Assembly: GCA_023101725.1 (NCBI GenBank) | Contig: JALJCO010010564.1 | Location: forward strand, 62,001-126,000 | DNA length: 64,000 nt | Direction: 5' to 3' | Source of the DNA: Atherinomorus stipes | Lineage: Eukaryota > Chordata > Actinopteri > Atheriniformes > Atherinidae | In this document: piece after piece, positions 22,340-33,639 of the stretch | Numbering within the stretch: position 1 is the first letter of the stretch | Layout: each line of letters starts with the position of its first letter | Position numbers and translations under genes: made by a program | Notes under the pieces: model-generated | The model's database searches: none | Seen by the model: only the letters and a program-made list of their open reading frames with translations | Told to the model about the DNA's origin: nothing

Positions 22340-22680
22340 CTGATTTCTCACTTTTTGGAAGATGAATTGTGTTATTAATTGGAATTGAAATGCTGAACAT
22401 CCTAATGAGCCCCTGCATACATATTCTTCCTCATGCTCATTTTTCATGAGCCAAAGCGCTCCTTACATCAAGCTCAACAGGTCATTTTCAATTAATCCTG
22501 GGGGCTCACTGTAATTGGTTCTCACCCCCAGACTTTTACAATAAGAAAATCCATTATTTATTTGCTTTTCTTCCTCACTGTCCACTTGCGGCCTTTTTCT
22601 CGCCTACTTCTTGCCAATAAAAGGACTCCCATGGCTTCATTTATTACAAGAGAGGTGAAAAAGTATTAGTAATCATGAGT
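22340..22680. other. Possible conserved non-coding element
   Basis: CpG-poor, repeat-free sequence with several homeodomain-like cores (TTATTAATTGG, TCAATTAATCC) and the near-palindrome CTCATTTTTCATGAG. Such composition is common in vertebrate regulatory elements. This is an inference from composition only. Confidence 0.3.
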
Positions 22681-23689
22681 CATGTCCTCATCCTTTCACC
22701 CCTTCAGCTGTCATGTTGCATTCACCAGCCAACAGACAGCCTTACGTTCAGCAGGGGTTCAAAGAAAATACTGAAATTCTGCCTTTATTTACTTTCTATT
22801 TTAAAATATTGAGAATAATAATGTGTGTTCAGTTTGTCTAAAATGGTGCAAAATGTTCATTTTGATAATCGTTATCTTTACAAATCCATTTGCAGCTTCC
22901 CAAATAACAAAAACAAACACTTTCACTTAAAAACAAACATAAATGGAAGCCAGATGAAGTTATTTCTATTAAAGGGAACATAGAAGAAAGGAAATAGAAG
23001 TCAGTGGGCGTGTATGTTAAAAATCTGGTGTATTCCCGCTTAAGCACTCAGCAGGCATTTCCCTGCTGGCTTGTACAACACGGTATCTGACCACACACTC
23101 CTGCTGGCTGACATAATGTAATCCGTCTGTCTCCTCCTCGCTGCACACTCTAACCTCACGTCTCCTTCCATTTAATCAGAAAACACAAAATCAACAAGCT
23201 TTTTTTTGAATTTATTTTCTGTATTTACATCACTCACACACCATCCTTCAACTCGAGTCCGGTGGTTGGTATAGCAACAGGCTTATGAGGTGTTTAAAAT
23301 AAATTCTCTTCTTAGTCATCTGCTTTGATGCCAGACAAGGTTTCTTTAAAAAAGAAGAAAAAACTCACATTGTTCTCATGTTGCGCTGCCTGCAGCGAAA
23401 GATAACACACATGAGGTGTGACACATCTGGACACAGGTATTCTTTCTTTGTTTTTTTGGCTCGTTGGCAGACACCCCCTCCCTCCATCCCTCCACCCCTC
23501 CACCAGCGGTGCGTCACTCCCATCTCTCATGGCTTGATGTGTGACTGAGAAAGCTGCACTTCAATTATCTCAAACAAAAATGAATTAAGGAAAATAAGCT
23601 TTGTAATAAGTTATTTTCAGTAGTGATCTACATTTGGGATTAGAAAAGTAATTTCTGAGGGCTGCACTCAGGCTCTGGCTTAATGTTGT

Positions 23690-23890
23690 TTGCTTCTCAC
23701 TGTATCTTCTAATTGTCACTCAGGAATTCAGACTTTATAATTGTGTATCCAGTAATTCTGTTGGCAGTAACACACTGCTCGCTTAATGAAGTCATGAATA
23801 ATTATGCTGGATATTTAGAAGCTATCATAACTGAGTTTGCTGACAAATTTTAGTTCAGGAAAGTGATGCACATTTGCTGCTTTACATCTG
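23690..23890. other. Possible conserved non-coding element
   Basis: The words TAATTGTCACTCAGG, TTATAATTGTG, CATGAATAATTATGC and GCTTAATGAAG give a dense set of TAAT cores in CpG-poor, unique-looking sequence. No alignment was available to test conservation. Confidence 0.3.
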
Positions 23891-24007
23891 ACCTTTGATC
23901 GCCCGGGTTCTGGATTCTCTAAGTTTTCCAGCCTAATAAAGCGTTGGACAACCAGAAAACTTGACCCAGCGATGATGAGCGGACAGGAGATTAGAGGTGA
24001 TTAAAAG

Positions 24008-25700
24008 GAGGGATGGGCATATCGATACCAGACAGACAAAATATCGGAATTGATCCTTTTTTTTTGTATCATAACACCACTGTACAGATAGAAAACATGC
24101 AATTTGTTTCCACTTCTGAGAGTTTTAGGCAATGAAATGATGTAAAAGCAGCCAGATTCTAGCTTCTGTGTCACATGATGGTGGTAGCCTATCAGATTCT
24201 AGCTTCTGTGTCACATGATGGTGGTAGCCTATCAGATTCTAGCTTCTTTGTCACATGATGGTGGTAGCCTATCAGATTCTAGCTTCTGTGTCACATGATG
24301 GTGGTAGCCTATCAGATTCTAGGTTCTGTATCACATGATGGTGGTAGCCTATCAGATTCTAGCTTCTGTATCACATGATGGTGGTAGCCTATCAGATTCT
24401 TGCTTCTGTATCACATGATGGTGGTAGCCTATCATATTCTTGCTTCTGTGTCACATGATGGTGGTAGCCTATTAGATCCTAGCTTCTGTCTCACATGATG
24501 GTGGTAGCCTATCAGATTCTAGCTTCTGTATCACATGATGGTGGTAGCCTATCAGATTCTAGCTTCTGTATCACATGATGGTGGTAGCCTATCAGATTCT
24601 TGCTTCTGTATCACATGATGGTGGTAGCCTATCAGATTCTAGCTTCTGTGTCACATGATGGTGGTAGCCTATCAGATTCTAGCTTCTGTATCACATGATG
24701 GTGGTAGCCTATCAGATTCTTGCTTCTGTATCACATGATGGTGGTAGCCTATCAGATTCTAGCTTCTGTATCACATGATGGTGGTAGCCTATCAGATTCT
24801 AGCTTCTGTATCACATGATGGTGGTAGCCTATCAGATTCTTGCTTCTGTATCACATGATGGTGGTAGCCTATCATATTCTTGCTTCTGTATCACATGATG
24901 GTGATAGCCTATCAGATTCTAGCTTCTGTATCACATGATGGTGGTAGCCTATCATATTCTTGCTTCTGTGTCACATGATGGTGGTAGCCTATCAGATCCT
25001 AGCTTCTGTGTCACATGATGGTGGTAGCCTATCAGATTCTAGCTTCTGTATCACATGATGGTGGTAGCCTATCATATTCTTGCTTCTGTATCACATGATG
25101 GTGGTAGCCTATCAGATTCTAGCTTCTGTATCACATGATGGTGGTAGCCTATCATATTCTTGCTTCTGTGTCACATGATGGTGGTAGCCTATCAGATCCT
25201 AGCTTCTGTGTCACATGATGGTGGTAGCCTATCAGATTCTAGCTTCTGTATCACATGATGGTGGTAGCCTATCATATTCTTGCTTCTGTGTCACATGATG
25301 GTGGTAGCCTATCAGATGTCATGATGATGCTGCTACTGTTCGTGATGATGATGATGTTTTGGTAAATTTATAATATTACTGTTACATTTTATATTTTACC
25401 ATTTTCCACTGAATAAATGTAAATAATCTGAACCTGTACTTAAGTTATTTGATAATTAAAAGAAGTTAATCCTATCTTTGTTTAATTTCTTCATCAATAT
25501 AATATATTGTTGTTGTAAAAGTATTCCTTTCCAGTACTTCCGTTCCCTAGCTTTACTTGCCCTTGCATTCAAGATATTAATGCAAACTGTACAATCGTGA
25601 TTTTTTTTTCAAGGGATCAAAAGTATCAGTATTGATGAAAAAGTACCATAAGCTACTGGTTTTGTATCAACAGGAAAAAATTCAGTATGGCCCCTCCCTA
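24008..25700. mobile_element. hAT-like element hosting a large minisatellite
   Basis: The left end GAGGGATGGGCATATCGATA and the inverse of the right end TAGGGAGGGGCCATACTGA are similar. The adjacent 8-mers ATTAAAAG (24000-24007) and ATTAGAAG (25701-25708) differ at one position, which fits an aged 8-bp hAT duplication. Subterminal sequence has the ATCGATACC and GTATC words usual for this group. No transposase is present; about 1.17 kb of the 1.69 kb is the 40-bp array. Confidence 0.65.
24151..25317. repeat. 40-bp minisatellite, 29 units, with higher-order structure
   Basis: Twenty-nine full units of exactly 40 bp run from 24151 to 25310, followed by a partial unit. The core is GCTTCTGTRTCACATGATGG plus TGGTAGCCTATCAGATTCT. 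Unit-length variation is absent. Sequence variants lie at four positions: AGC or TGC, GTA or GTG, ATCAG or ATCAT, and ATTCT or ATCCT. In the last third the same variant series repeats with a 200-bp (five-unit) period, so whole blocks were copied recently. Forty is not a multiple of three, so no long frame exists. Confidence 0.97.
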
Positions 25701-25734
25701 ATTAGAAGTCATCCAGGGAGGAACAGGAAGATTA

Positions 25735-26290
25735 AACCAATCAGTGGCTGCAGAGCAAGCCCAGATCATCATCCTCCACCACCGTGCTGATGTGCTGGGC
25801 TCGGTTTTCTGAATTATAACCAAACATGTCCACTGTGGTCTGACCTGTCTGGTTTCTCTGAGCATTTCACCGTCTGAACTTGGGCTGAACCTGCTGGGAC
25901 GTCCACTCCTGGGAAGATTGACGGCTGTCTGAAATGTTTCCAGTTGTCAATAATCCTTCTCGCTGCAGAGACTCCAGGGAGTTTGGAATTGGCCTTTTAA
26001 CCTTCCTGGATTGATGGGCAGCAACAGTTGCCTCTCCAATCATTGCTGATGTCTTTCCTCCTTGACACTGTGTTAACACACCTGAATTCTGCAGAAAACT
26101 GGCAGTACTTCTGCTTTTAGATCCATTAATCGGTGCATTGATCTGAATCTCTTCATTTCTACTGAAGCAGCAAGGGTGGACCACATCTGCACTTTGTTTT
26201 TATCCAGTAAATGTGACGTGATATGACATGTGGACCATTATATCATTTTTATGTACTGATACATAAAACCCCAGAAAGAATGAGCACTTT
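25735..26290 (-). pseudogene. Tc1-like transposase, deleted and frameshifted
   Basis: A 105-codon frame (26184 to 25867) ends in LTTGNISDSRQSSQEWTSQQ, matching in DNA the GACGTCCCAGCAGGTTCAGC segment of a common fish Tc1-like element, in a shifted frame. Downstream on the minus strand, AATGCTCAGAGAAAC joins directly to a piece carrying GTGGACATGTTTGGTTATAA and CACGGTGGTGGAGG, which belong to the catalytic part with its GGGG-(V/M)-MIWAC block. About 250 bp between them is lost. The upstream ATAAAACCCCAGAAAGAATG near 26265 may be the 5' end region. The transposase is dead. Confidence 0.75.
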
Positions 26291-26778
26291 CCTTTTGGCT
26301 GTTTTTCTCACGGGAGTTAATCAGTGAACAGTTATCCTCTGGGAGTTCCTGACACTGATTGGTCCTTAAAGCATCCGTTAGGATTTATTTCAGGGAATGG
26401 AAAAATGTCATTACAAACAGACCCATTATTGTTAAGTTATTTGGATCAGCTAGAGGAGGGACTGACAGACATGTTAAACAACAGGCAACCATGCTGAAAG
26501 GCCTGCAAATAGTGCAGCTGGGAAAATCTGTAATGTTCTGGGAAGTCTGTTCTGTTATTAGCAAAGACAAAAAACGTGCTGAACTATTACTGAACAGAAG
26601 AGTCAGCTGAGTCACTTTAGCTTAATTCATCGACAGCACGTGAGAAAAAGAAGCGACCCTTATGAAACACAGCTGCAGTTTTGACTATATTGATTTTGAA
26701 GTTGTGAGCACTTCGGGTACAAAGTCCGGTGTAGGGGTGTTGTTGAACTGATCTACCTGGAACTGACTTGTTTATGTT
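26291..26778. other. No gene recognised
   Basis: An 83-codon plus-strand frame (26359-26610) has no known domain. No repeat boundary was identified. Confidence 0.4.
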
Positions 26779-26782
26779 TTAA

Positions 26783-27456
26783 AGGAATAGTTCACCCACA
26801 GAATGATGTAACTTTTTTTTCACTTCCCCTCATGATGAGCAAGACTCTGGAGCACTTTTTTAATATCTCAAATGCAGCCGGTGATCAGGAAGGCTTCTCG
26901 TTTCCCCCAAGTTTCATATAATGGAGTTGGCCGGGGCCCGAGCCAGAAAGATCCATAAAAGTCCACAAACACTTGTCAATATTTGCTGTTTTCATTGTGC
27001 TAAGAGCGACAGAGCTGCAGACAAACCTGGACAAACACAAGAGGGTCCAAACAAAGAAAGAAAAAGAGAAGCGCGATCTCATCTGCCGCGGCTTCCGTAT
27101 TTTCGTGAACGTGCATCGGCGTCCTCGCAGGAGATGCGATGTAGTACTGTTTAGGCTCTAAAAATATACCAAATGACGTCGTTTTGAGTACAGTAAATTC
27201 TGGACGCTACCCACTCAGGACACTTGGATTACATTGGACGAGCAGTATGGAGGAATATTGACAAGTTTTTGTGGACTTTTATGGACCTTTTTGGCTCGGG
27301 CCCTGGCCAACTCCATTATATGAAAGTTGGGGGAAAACGAGAAGCCTTCCTGATCGCCGGCTGCATTTGAGATATTAAAAAAGTGCTCCAGAGTCTTGCT
27401 CATCATGAGGGTAAGTGGAAAATAAAGTTACATCATTCTGTGGGTGAACTATTCCT
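26783..27456. mobile_element. TTAA-type palindromic miniature element
   Basis: The left end AGGAATAGTTCACCCACAGA and the inverse of the right end match, with TTAA on the left and TTAT on the right. The arms stay complementary far inside (for example CTCATGATGAGCAAGACTCT against AGAGTCTTGCTCATCATGAG), giving inverted repeats of roughly 200 bp. The centre carries CGACAGAGCTGCAGACAAAC and CTGCCGCGGCTTCCGTATTT, shared with the copy at 50419-51835. TTAA duplications are made by piggyBac and Kolobok-type transposases; which one mobilised this family cannot be told here. Confidence 0.88.
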
Positions 27457-27885
27457 TTATGGAGTACAGCGCAAGTTCCAGCTTTTTTCCAGAAGTGCGC
27501 TTTCTCTGGTGACAAGTGGAAGTGATGCTCATGTCGTGCAAATGCATGAGCTGCTTCGACTGTGTTGGTCTTTAACTCGCGCCAGACTCAGTCTGAGCCC
27601 AGAGTTTGAGTCACGATGTCTACTGAAGTAATAAAGTTATAAATCTGCAAGTTGTTTAAGGGTTAATCGTTGAGTAAACTGATGGACTGTATGCTAACGG
27701 TAACAACAGGCTAACGCTGGCTTGTAGATCAAACAAAGAGTATAGAACGACATCCAAATTCAGAGGCTGAGACCATGATTACCTTATAAAATTAGCGCAT
27801 CGGCTAAATTTAACAAGTGGCTAGAGTGTATCTCTTCCCCAGGAACAGTCATATGGCTGTCATGTTGCTACATTTACAAGTAAAA
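27457..27885. other. No gene recognised
   Basis: Unique-looking sequence between two dispersed repeats. Short frames only. Confidence 0.45.
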
Positions 27886-27889
27886 ACTT

Positions 27890-28050
27890 TGTATTGCAGT
27901 ATTATGCATCCTTATTTCCATCATTTATTACATTTACCTTGTCAGGGAGAAGAAAGTCAACTGTGGGTCCCGTTTTATTCCCAAAGTGGACCAGAGCTCC
28001 CTCCAATTTAAAAAAAAAAAGAAAGAAAAAAAAGCTGCTTACTCCCGTCT
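27890..28050 (+). mobile_element. Dispersed repeat, second copy at 60790-60960
   Basis: ATGCATCCTTATTTC, GAGAAGAAAGTCAACTGTGG, GTTTTATTCCCAAAGTGGA and CAGAGCTCCCTCCAATT recur at the second site in the same order, both followed by an A-rich run and AAAAAAGCTGCT. The family is unknown to me. Confidence 0.85.
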
Positions 28051-28061
28051 TACTCCGTCTT

Positions 28062-28460
28062 ACTCATGTTTATTTCTGCTGCAAACATGTTTATTCTGCT
28101 GTAAATATGATTTATTTCTGCTGCAAACATGTTTATTCTGGTGTAAACATGTTTATTTCTGCTGCAGACATGTTTATTCTGCTGCAAACATGTTTATTCT
28201 GCTGTAAATATGATTTATTTCTGCTGCAAACATGTTTATTCTGCTGTAAATATGATTTATTTCTGATGTAAACATGTTTATTTCTGCTGCAGACATGTTT
28301 ATTCCTGCTTTAAACATGTTTATTTCTGCTGCAGAGTTGGTCTTTTTAACATGGGATTCTATGGGGATTTGCCATGTTTTGCAGCCCCTAGTGGATGAAG
28401 AAAGAAGTACAATTTTTTAACACTTCTGGATTTCCGCCTTTGCCTCACAGTTGCCACTGG
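28062..28460 (+). mobile_element. Miniature dispersed repeat with expanded 21-bp array
   Basis: About 12 units of 20-22 bp (CATGTTTATTTCTGCTGCAA type) occupy 28062-28330. The right flank GTTGGTCTTTTTAACATGGG, CCCCTAGTGGATGAA and AACACTTCTGGATTTCC equals that of the single-unit copy at 12180-12420. The array has grown in place of the single unit. Confidence 0.9.
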
Positions 28461-30395
28461 AGGTTGCCACTTGGTCTTTAATTTTATTTTGTATCATTTT
28501 AGTCCATTATTCTTATTTCTTATTTACATGGAAACATCAGCAAAAGAAACAACTTCGGCTACAGCTAATGTTAGCTACAGCTAGCCTCCGAAGCTTAGCT
28601 TCACATACCTGTGAGCAGATTGATCCAAAATCCCTAAATCACCCAAAAATCCATATCAAACCCACTTTTATTTTGAAAACAGCTTTATTTTGAAGTTCCC
28701 CTAATAGTTACTTAACTGGTTTTGAATCCAGTGGTCTCAGAAAGAGAAAGTTTGCTTGTACCAGCAAAGAGAAAGGGTTAATCTGCTCAGTTTGTCAGTT
28801 GCAAAGGTCAAAGTAGAAACAGCAGATGGAGGAGCAGATTGTTGCCACTATGTAATGTTGGTATGCTGCATGTTTCTAAGAGCAGCCTGGATGTGGTTTG
28901 ACAGGATGGAGGACGAGTCCTATCATCTCTTTTGTTGTCTTGTTAGCATTCACCAACATCTGCAGCTTCCAGGCTTTCACACACGCATCACAAGCTGCAA
29001 AAGAACCTCATAAGCAAATTAGCTGCTTTTGTCGAGGCTATCACACAAGTAAATCCACTGACACCATTTTTTCTGCATCTTAGACTTCTTCTGGTCTTAA
29101 TATCCATGCTTTGCAGTCACAAAGTCATCCGTTAGTGTTTGCAGCGCCCCATGGTTTATGTTCATTAGGCAGATGGAACCAGTGTTGGCGGGTATTGAGA
29201 AAATGGTCATTTCCATGATGGGACAATATTTGTTGAAGCAGTTTATGAGCTGTGACACCATACAAGACCACGCTGAACACACGAACCAAATTCCCCCTTT
29301 CAGATGGCACCGACTCCGGCAGAGAGAAGTCCAATCATCTGCTGTGAAAAGAGTGGGTCAAGCCCAATCAGACGTTCAAAGGGACGGCCTGGTCTATGCT
29401 GTAATTTGTCCTGGCTGTCACGCTCTCAGTGTGGCTTCTTTAACTGGAAAGAGCGACAGATGAAAAGAGACGGTTTCTCATTTTCTAAGACTGGCCTTGA
29501 GACAAAAGCACAGGCCGCCGTGTTTTCATGCTGTTTGGGAGGTTTTGGAAAGTTGGTGGGGAAACATTAAGGACGTTCAGCCTTGCTATTCACTGAGCTC
29601 GTTTCATGGCTGACGCAGATGCTGCTCCTGGTTAAGGCTGGCAGGGTCACAGAGTTAATACAACTATTATTTTCTGGATTAATAGAAATGCAAGGTATTT
29701 TTTCAGTGGGTGTTTTACGTCACTAATTGATGCAAGAGGCTGGATATCAAAACATCATTCTGAAAAACATTTCTCTGATACCGCCATGTACTTTTTCTCA
29801 GGCAGAAACTCAGTGAAGTACCTTTCAGTTTACATAAGCCAACGCTTTATTCAAGGTGCTGCGGTAATGTTCTCATCATTTCAATACAACCCTGACTGAT
29901 TCTATCCTTGAGACTTTCACTTCTGAGCTCAAACTGCGTCATCCGCCTGACTCGCTCGAGAGTCCTCCACGAACCAAAGATTTCCAAAGATTTGTCCAAT
30001 TATCCGAGGCGGAGTTAGACGGGCAGGGGCCAATCAAATAATCAGTTTGAAGAACACTTGTGCACTTTTAATTTTGCTGGAGGATCACACCTGAGGGTCA
30101 TTACTTTCCCAACGCGAGCGCCTGTCTGAGGGGGCAGTTTCACGTGTTGCAGCGTGGCCTTGATGGCTTCTTTTCAAAGCTCGGAGCCGTGATGGAGGCT
30201 TGTGGCCTCTTTGCCACTGCAGAAGATGTTGTGCTGTTTGTTTACAACATTTTGCTGGAAAATGTAATATTTTATTTGCAGCTTGTCATTTTCCAACATG
30301 TGTTATATTCTGATGAGGATCAGAATCATAACAACCCTGAACCGGACTTTATATTATATATAATAATAATAATAATATAATAATACATTGACATA
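28461..30395. other. Unique-looking interval, no gene recognised
   Basis: The interval contains several 60-100 codon frames, none with a recognisable domain or a convincing acceptor-donor pair. An AT microsatellite-like run (TAATAATAATAATA) lies at 30352-30385. Confidence 0.45.
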
Positions 30396-30399
30396 CATT

Positions 30400-30645
30400 T
30401 GTGTGAAAAAGTGTTTGCCTCCTTTGTGTTTTGTTATTTTTTTGCATGTTTGTCACACTTAAATGTTTCAGGTCATCAAACAAATTGAAATATTAGACAA
30501 AGATAACACAAGTAAACACAAAATGCAGTTTTTAAATGGAGATTTTTATTAGTAAGGGGGGGGGGGGGGGACAAAAATCCAAACCTCCATGGTCCTGTGT
30601 GAAGAAATGATTGCCCCTAAACTTGATAACTGTCCTCTCTAATGT
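30400..30645 (+). mobile_element. Tc1/mariner-like element end fragment
   Basis: GTGTGAAAAAGTGTTTGCCT, GCATGTTTGTCACACTTAAA, TGTTTCAGGTCATCAAACAA and AACACAAAATGCAGTTTTTA follow the order of a widespread fish DNA transposon end; a second piece, GTGTGAAGAAATGATTGCCC, lies at its right edge. The reverse complement of the same end is at 37216-37358. A 15-bp G run (30556-30570) stands where related copies have a short purine stretch. Confidence 0.75.
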
Positions 30646-30666
30646 TTATACTGAATAGATATCTAT

Positions 30667-31151
30667 AGCCCCGTTTCCACCAGCGGGTCTGGGTCGGGTC
30701 GGGCCGGATCGGTCCACGTTTTTTTGCGTCTCCACAGATAAAAACTGGGACGGGTACCCTTATATCCGACCCGACCCGGACTACTTTTTTGGCACCCTTC
30801 GGGAGGGGTACTGATCTAACCGATCCGGACCAAAGAGGTGGAGCTAATACACAGCAATCAGCTGATTCATTGAAAAATCCGCCACTTCCCGCGTGACCCG
30901 GCGTAAAAACAAAGCAGCAGTGACTCCTTTCTGTATCTGTCACGTGTGGCGCCGGTGTTTTTGGTTAAACGGCGTTACACGGCGATGATGTCACACAATC
31001 ACGTAGCAGCGCTGTCCAGCTAATTCTCCGCCTCCAGAGTAAGGGGACAGGTTGCTGTGGGGACGCAGCGTGAAATCAACACATCCGTACCAAAACCCAC
31101 CCGATCCGGCCTGGCCCGACCTGACCCAGACCCGCGGGTGGAAACGGGGCT
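30667..31151. mobile_element. Miniature element with long GC-rich terminal repeats
   Basis: AGCCCCGTTTCCACCAGCGG begins the element and its near inverse ends it; complementarity continues through GGTCTGGGTCGGGTCGGGCC for about 45 bp. TAT flanks both sides (30664-30666 and 31152-31154). At 485 bp and with no transposase it is non-autonomous. The 3-bp flank and AGCC ends resemble the Harbinger-type elements in this window. The repeated GGGTCGGG and GACCCGACCC words make the ends unusually GC-rich. Confidence 0.9.
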
Positions 31152-31154
31152 TAT

Positions 31155-31835
31155 GTTTACCACACCCAGCGCTCACCTCTGGAGGGACTCCCTCTGTTGG
31201 CCAGAGATTGTTACCACAGTTAAAATTTACTAGAAATCACTGCCCTCTCTCTGTTTTGGAATGCAGTAGGTCCATTTTCCAAACTGATTACACGACATGA
31301 TGTTACATTTGTCACGCTGACGTACAGGTTGCTCTGACTGTCTCACCCCAAACAAGCCCACTGACATTTTTGAAAGGTAGAGTCCAGAGTTTTACAGATT
31401 GTTTTTAGCGGAAAGAAAGCTGTCACTAGACAGCTGTGGAGTCTGCAGTCGCTAGGCAACGGGACTGGAGCACCATGGGAAATTCTCGTCTGTTAGGATG
31501 TCCCATTTCAGCAGCTACTGTTTCAGGAGGCTGCTTCGGAGCGTGCGGACTACGTAGCCTATGTAGTCTGTACACTTCTGAGTGTGCAGCCTGCAAAATG
31601 AGACACAGCTATAATCTTAATTTGTCTGCCCATAATCAAAACAAAAAAACTAAATAGACTTTTCCAAACCGCTTACAGCCAAAATAAAGCATTTCCAGAA
31701 GAAGCGTCTAATTTCAATTAAACCAATAAACATTTTTAAGGAAAATATCAATATTCACACGTGGTAATAAATACGCAAAAGACAAACTGTACACACACAT
31801 ATACATACATATATACACATCCATAAACACACACG

Positions 31836-31869
<34 letters not shown>

Positions 31870-33590
31870 CATTTGTACATGCACACTGTACATACACACA
31901 CATACATATATAAATCCAATACATTTATAGGTAAAAACCAACATGAACCTCTTTATTTTAATACTGGCTGATTATACTTTGTTTACTTGAACTGACAAAT
32001 GTTACATTTTTTAAATCTTCATGAGGTGAATTCCACAGTTTTACCCCAATAACTGCAAGACACATCTGTTTAATGTTGTATGTGCAAATTGGTGTTTTCT
32101 CCTACTGAACTCATTTTCTAAGTGGAAAAGTTGCCTTTTTTCTGGTAACTGCCTAAAACAGCCTAAAAAACCGACAGCCCCTCCCCTCGGGCTAATGGCT
32201 GCATCGCTCTTCAGCCTTCAGCTACGCTGGTTTTCCAACGTGCACTATAAAGCTCTTTTCACAGCAGAGTACGTCCTTTTCTTCACTGCGTCCGCTGTTT
32301 TTATTCATTTTTTCCCCCTGAGAGTTTGAGTGACTGGCGTCTGCTCCAATCGTGACTTTATCCCCACACAGCGTCATGCCCTCAGCTCTGTCATTGGCTG
32401 GTGATTTATACAGAAACCTCCGCCCAGAAACGTCCCAAACTCACCAAAACAAAGGGAAAAAGCGAGTTAGAGAGAGGAGGAGGTTCTACAGGAGCTTAGC
32501 TGCAGACCTTTAATCACAGATCTGTTCTGGTTTGTGGTCAGTTACGCTGTTTTTCCAGACGGAGAAACAACTGAGCCAATCAAAGCTGTGCAGATAGAAA
32601 GAGAATGGAGCCTTGATATTGGCCGACTCAATTGCCTAAAATGTGCAAAGACAATTTCCTACAATAGTCGTGGCTGACTTGAGTGTGTGATAAGTGCAAC
32701 TGTACAAACACAGATAAGAAGACACAGAGAATGGCTTAAGTGATCAAAATGTCAGATGTATGAATAAATGTTGGGAAAACAGGCAGTGCAGTCTAGTTGT
32801 CAGGCTACCTGTGGCGGGAGATTAGTGCTGCCAGTTCCTTCTTTTAAAGCTGAAATTCCTTCCACCTCATGATGACATGTGTCCAAACTGTTCAAACAAT
32901 GAACCTGTTTGAAAAAGACGTCATTGCTTGTGGGTTTTAACGTCTGTGAAGGGGGGGGGGGGGGGCGACTCAAACCAGACAGAAGCACATTTCTCTGCAG
33001 CCAGCTGTCACTAGGATGAAGAACTGGGCAATTTACATGTGTAATTATCTTTGCAGACGACATAGCAAAGTGGAAAATGTCACTTAAATTCATATTTATA
33101 AACTTTATCCTGACATTGGTAATCATGAGCTTGTTTTTATCATCAAATGCAAAGCGCTTTGCATTCAGGACGAGCGCCTTGGATTAATGCTGATAATGGC
33201 TCTGACATTTAATAATCATGATTGAGATATCGCCACAGATGATGGTTTACAGATACAGGAGATGAATAAATGATTTGTGGCTCAGGAAAAAAGCCCAGTG
33301 CAGCTGAACTTTGTGAACTCCAGAAGCTGATGGCGTCTCAGGTCCTCTCTGTCATTCTTTTATCGACAGGCCTAATGAGGGACAGAGAGGACAAAATGAT
33401 CAATATGCAGATGGAGACGACCAGGCCTGAGCGTGAACGCATAAATCTGAAGAACAGAAAAGATGACGTGTGTTTCAGCTTTATTGGATATTTCTGGTCA
33501 CAGGTGGAAACACCCGTTAGACAACAGTTAGACGGACTTTTGTATCATGAACAGTAATTACCGGCCTCAGCACTACAATCCAGCTCTAGT
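31155..33590. other. Mostly unique sequence with AC/AT microsatellite and LINE-like patches
   Basis: A decayed DNA-element piece (GTCCCATTTCAGCAGC and GGCTGCTTCGGAGCG) lies near 31498-31560. AC- and AT-rich microsatellite sequence spans about 31790-31915. The words TGAATTCCACAGTTTTACCC and GCAAGACACATCTG near 32025-32070 resemble a fish LINE interior. A 15-bp G run is at 32951-32965. A 95-codon plus frame at 33270-33557 has no recognised domain. No exon was identified. Confidence 0.45.
31790..31915. repeat. AC/AT compound microsatellite
   Basis: Alternating CACACA, CATATA and TATATA runs with small interruptions. Confidence 0.9.
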
Positions 33591-33593
33591 TTG

Positions 33594-33627
33594 TCCATCC
33601 ATCCATCCATCCATCCATCCATCCATC
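33594..33627. repeat. (TCCA)n microsatellite
   Basis: About eight TCCA units, immediately before the dispersed repeat at 33640. Fish LINE 3' ends often carry such tails. Confidence 0.95.
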
Positions 33628-33639
33628 TTGAGACTATAT

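Larger units (their letters stand above)
21536..24005. other. Unique-looking interval, no gene recognised
   Basis: This is one of the longest stretches without recognisable mobile elements. It contains a CT microsatellite (22265-22294) and two blocks (22340-22680 and 23690-23890) rich in TAAT/ATTA words and poor in CpG, which look like possible conserved non-coding elements. No exon was recognised. Confidence 0.5.

Noticed and set aside
24151..25317. Regular 40-bp repeats as a CRISPR array
   Set aside because: The units are directly adjacent with no unique spacers, the window is vertebrate, and the array lies inside a hAT-like element; it is a minisatellite.
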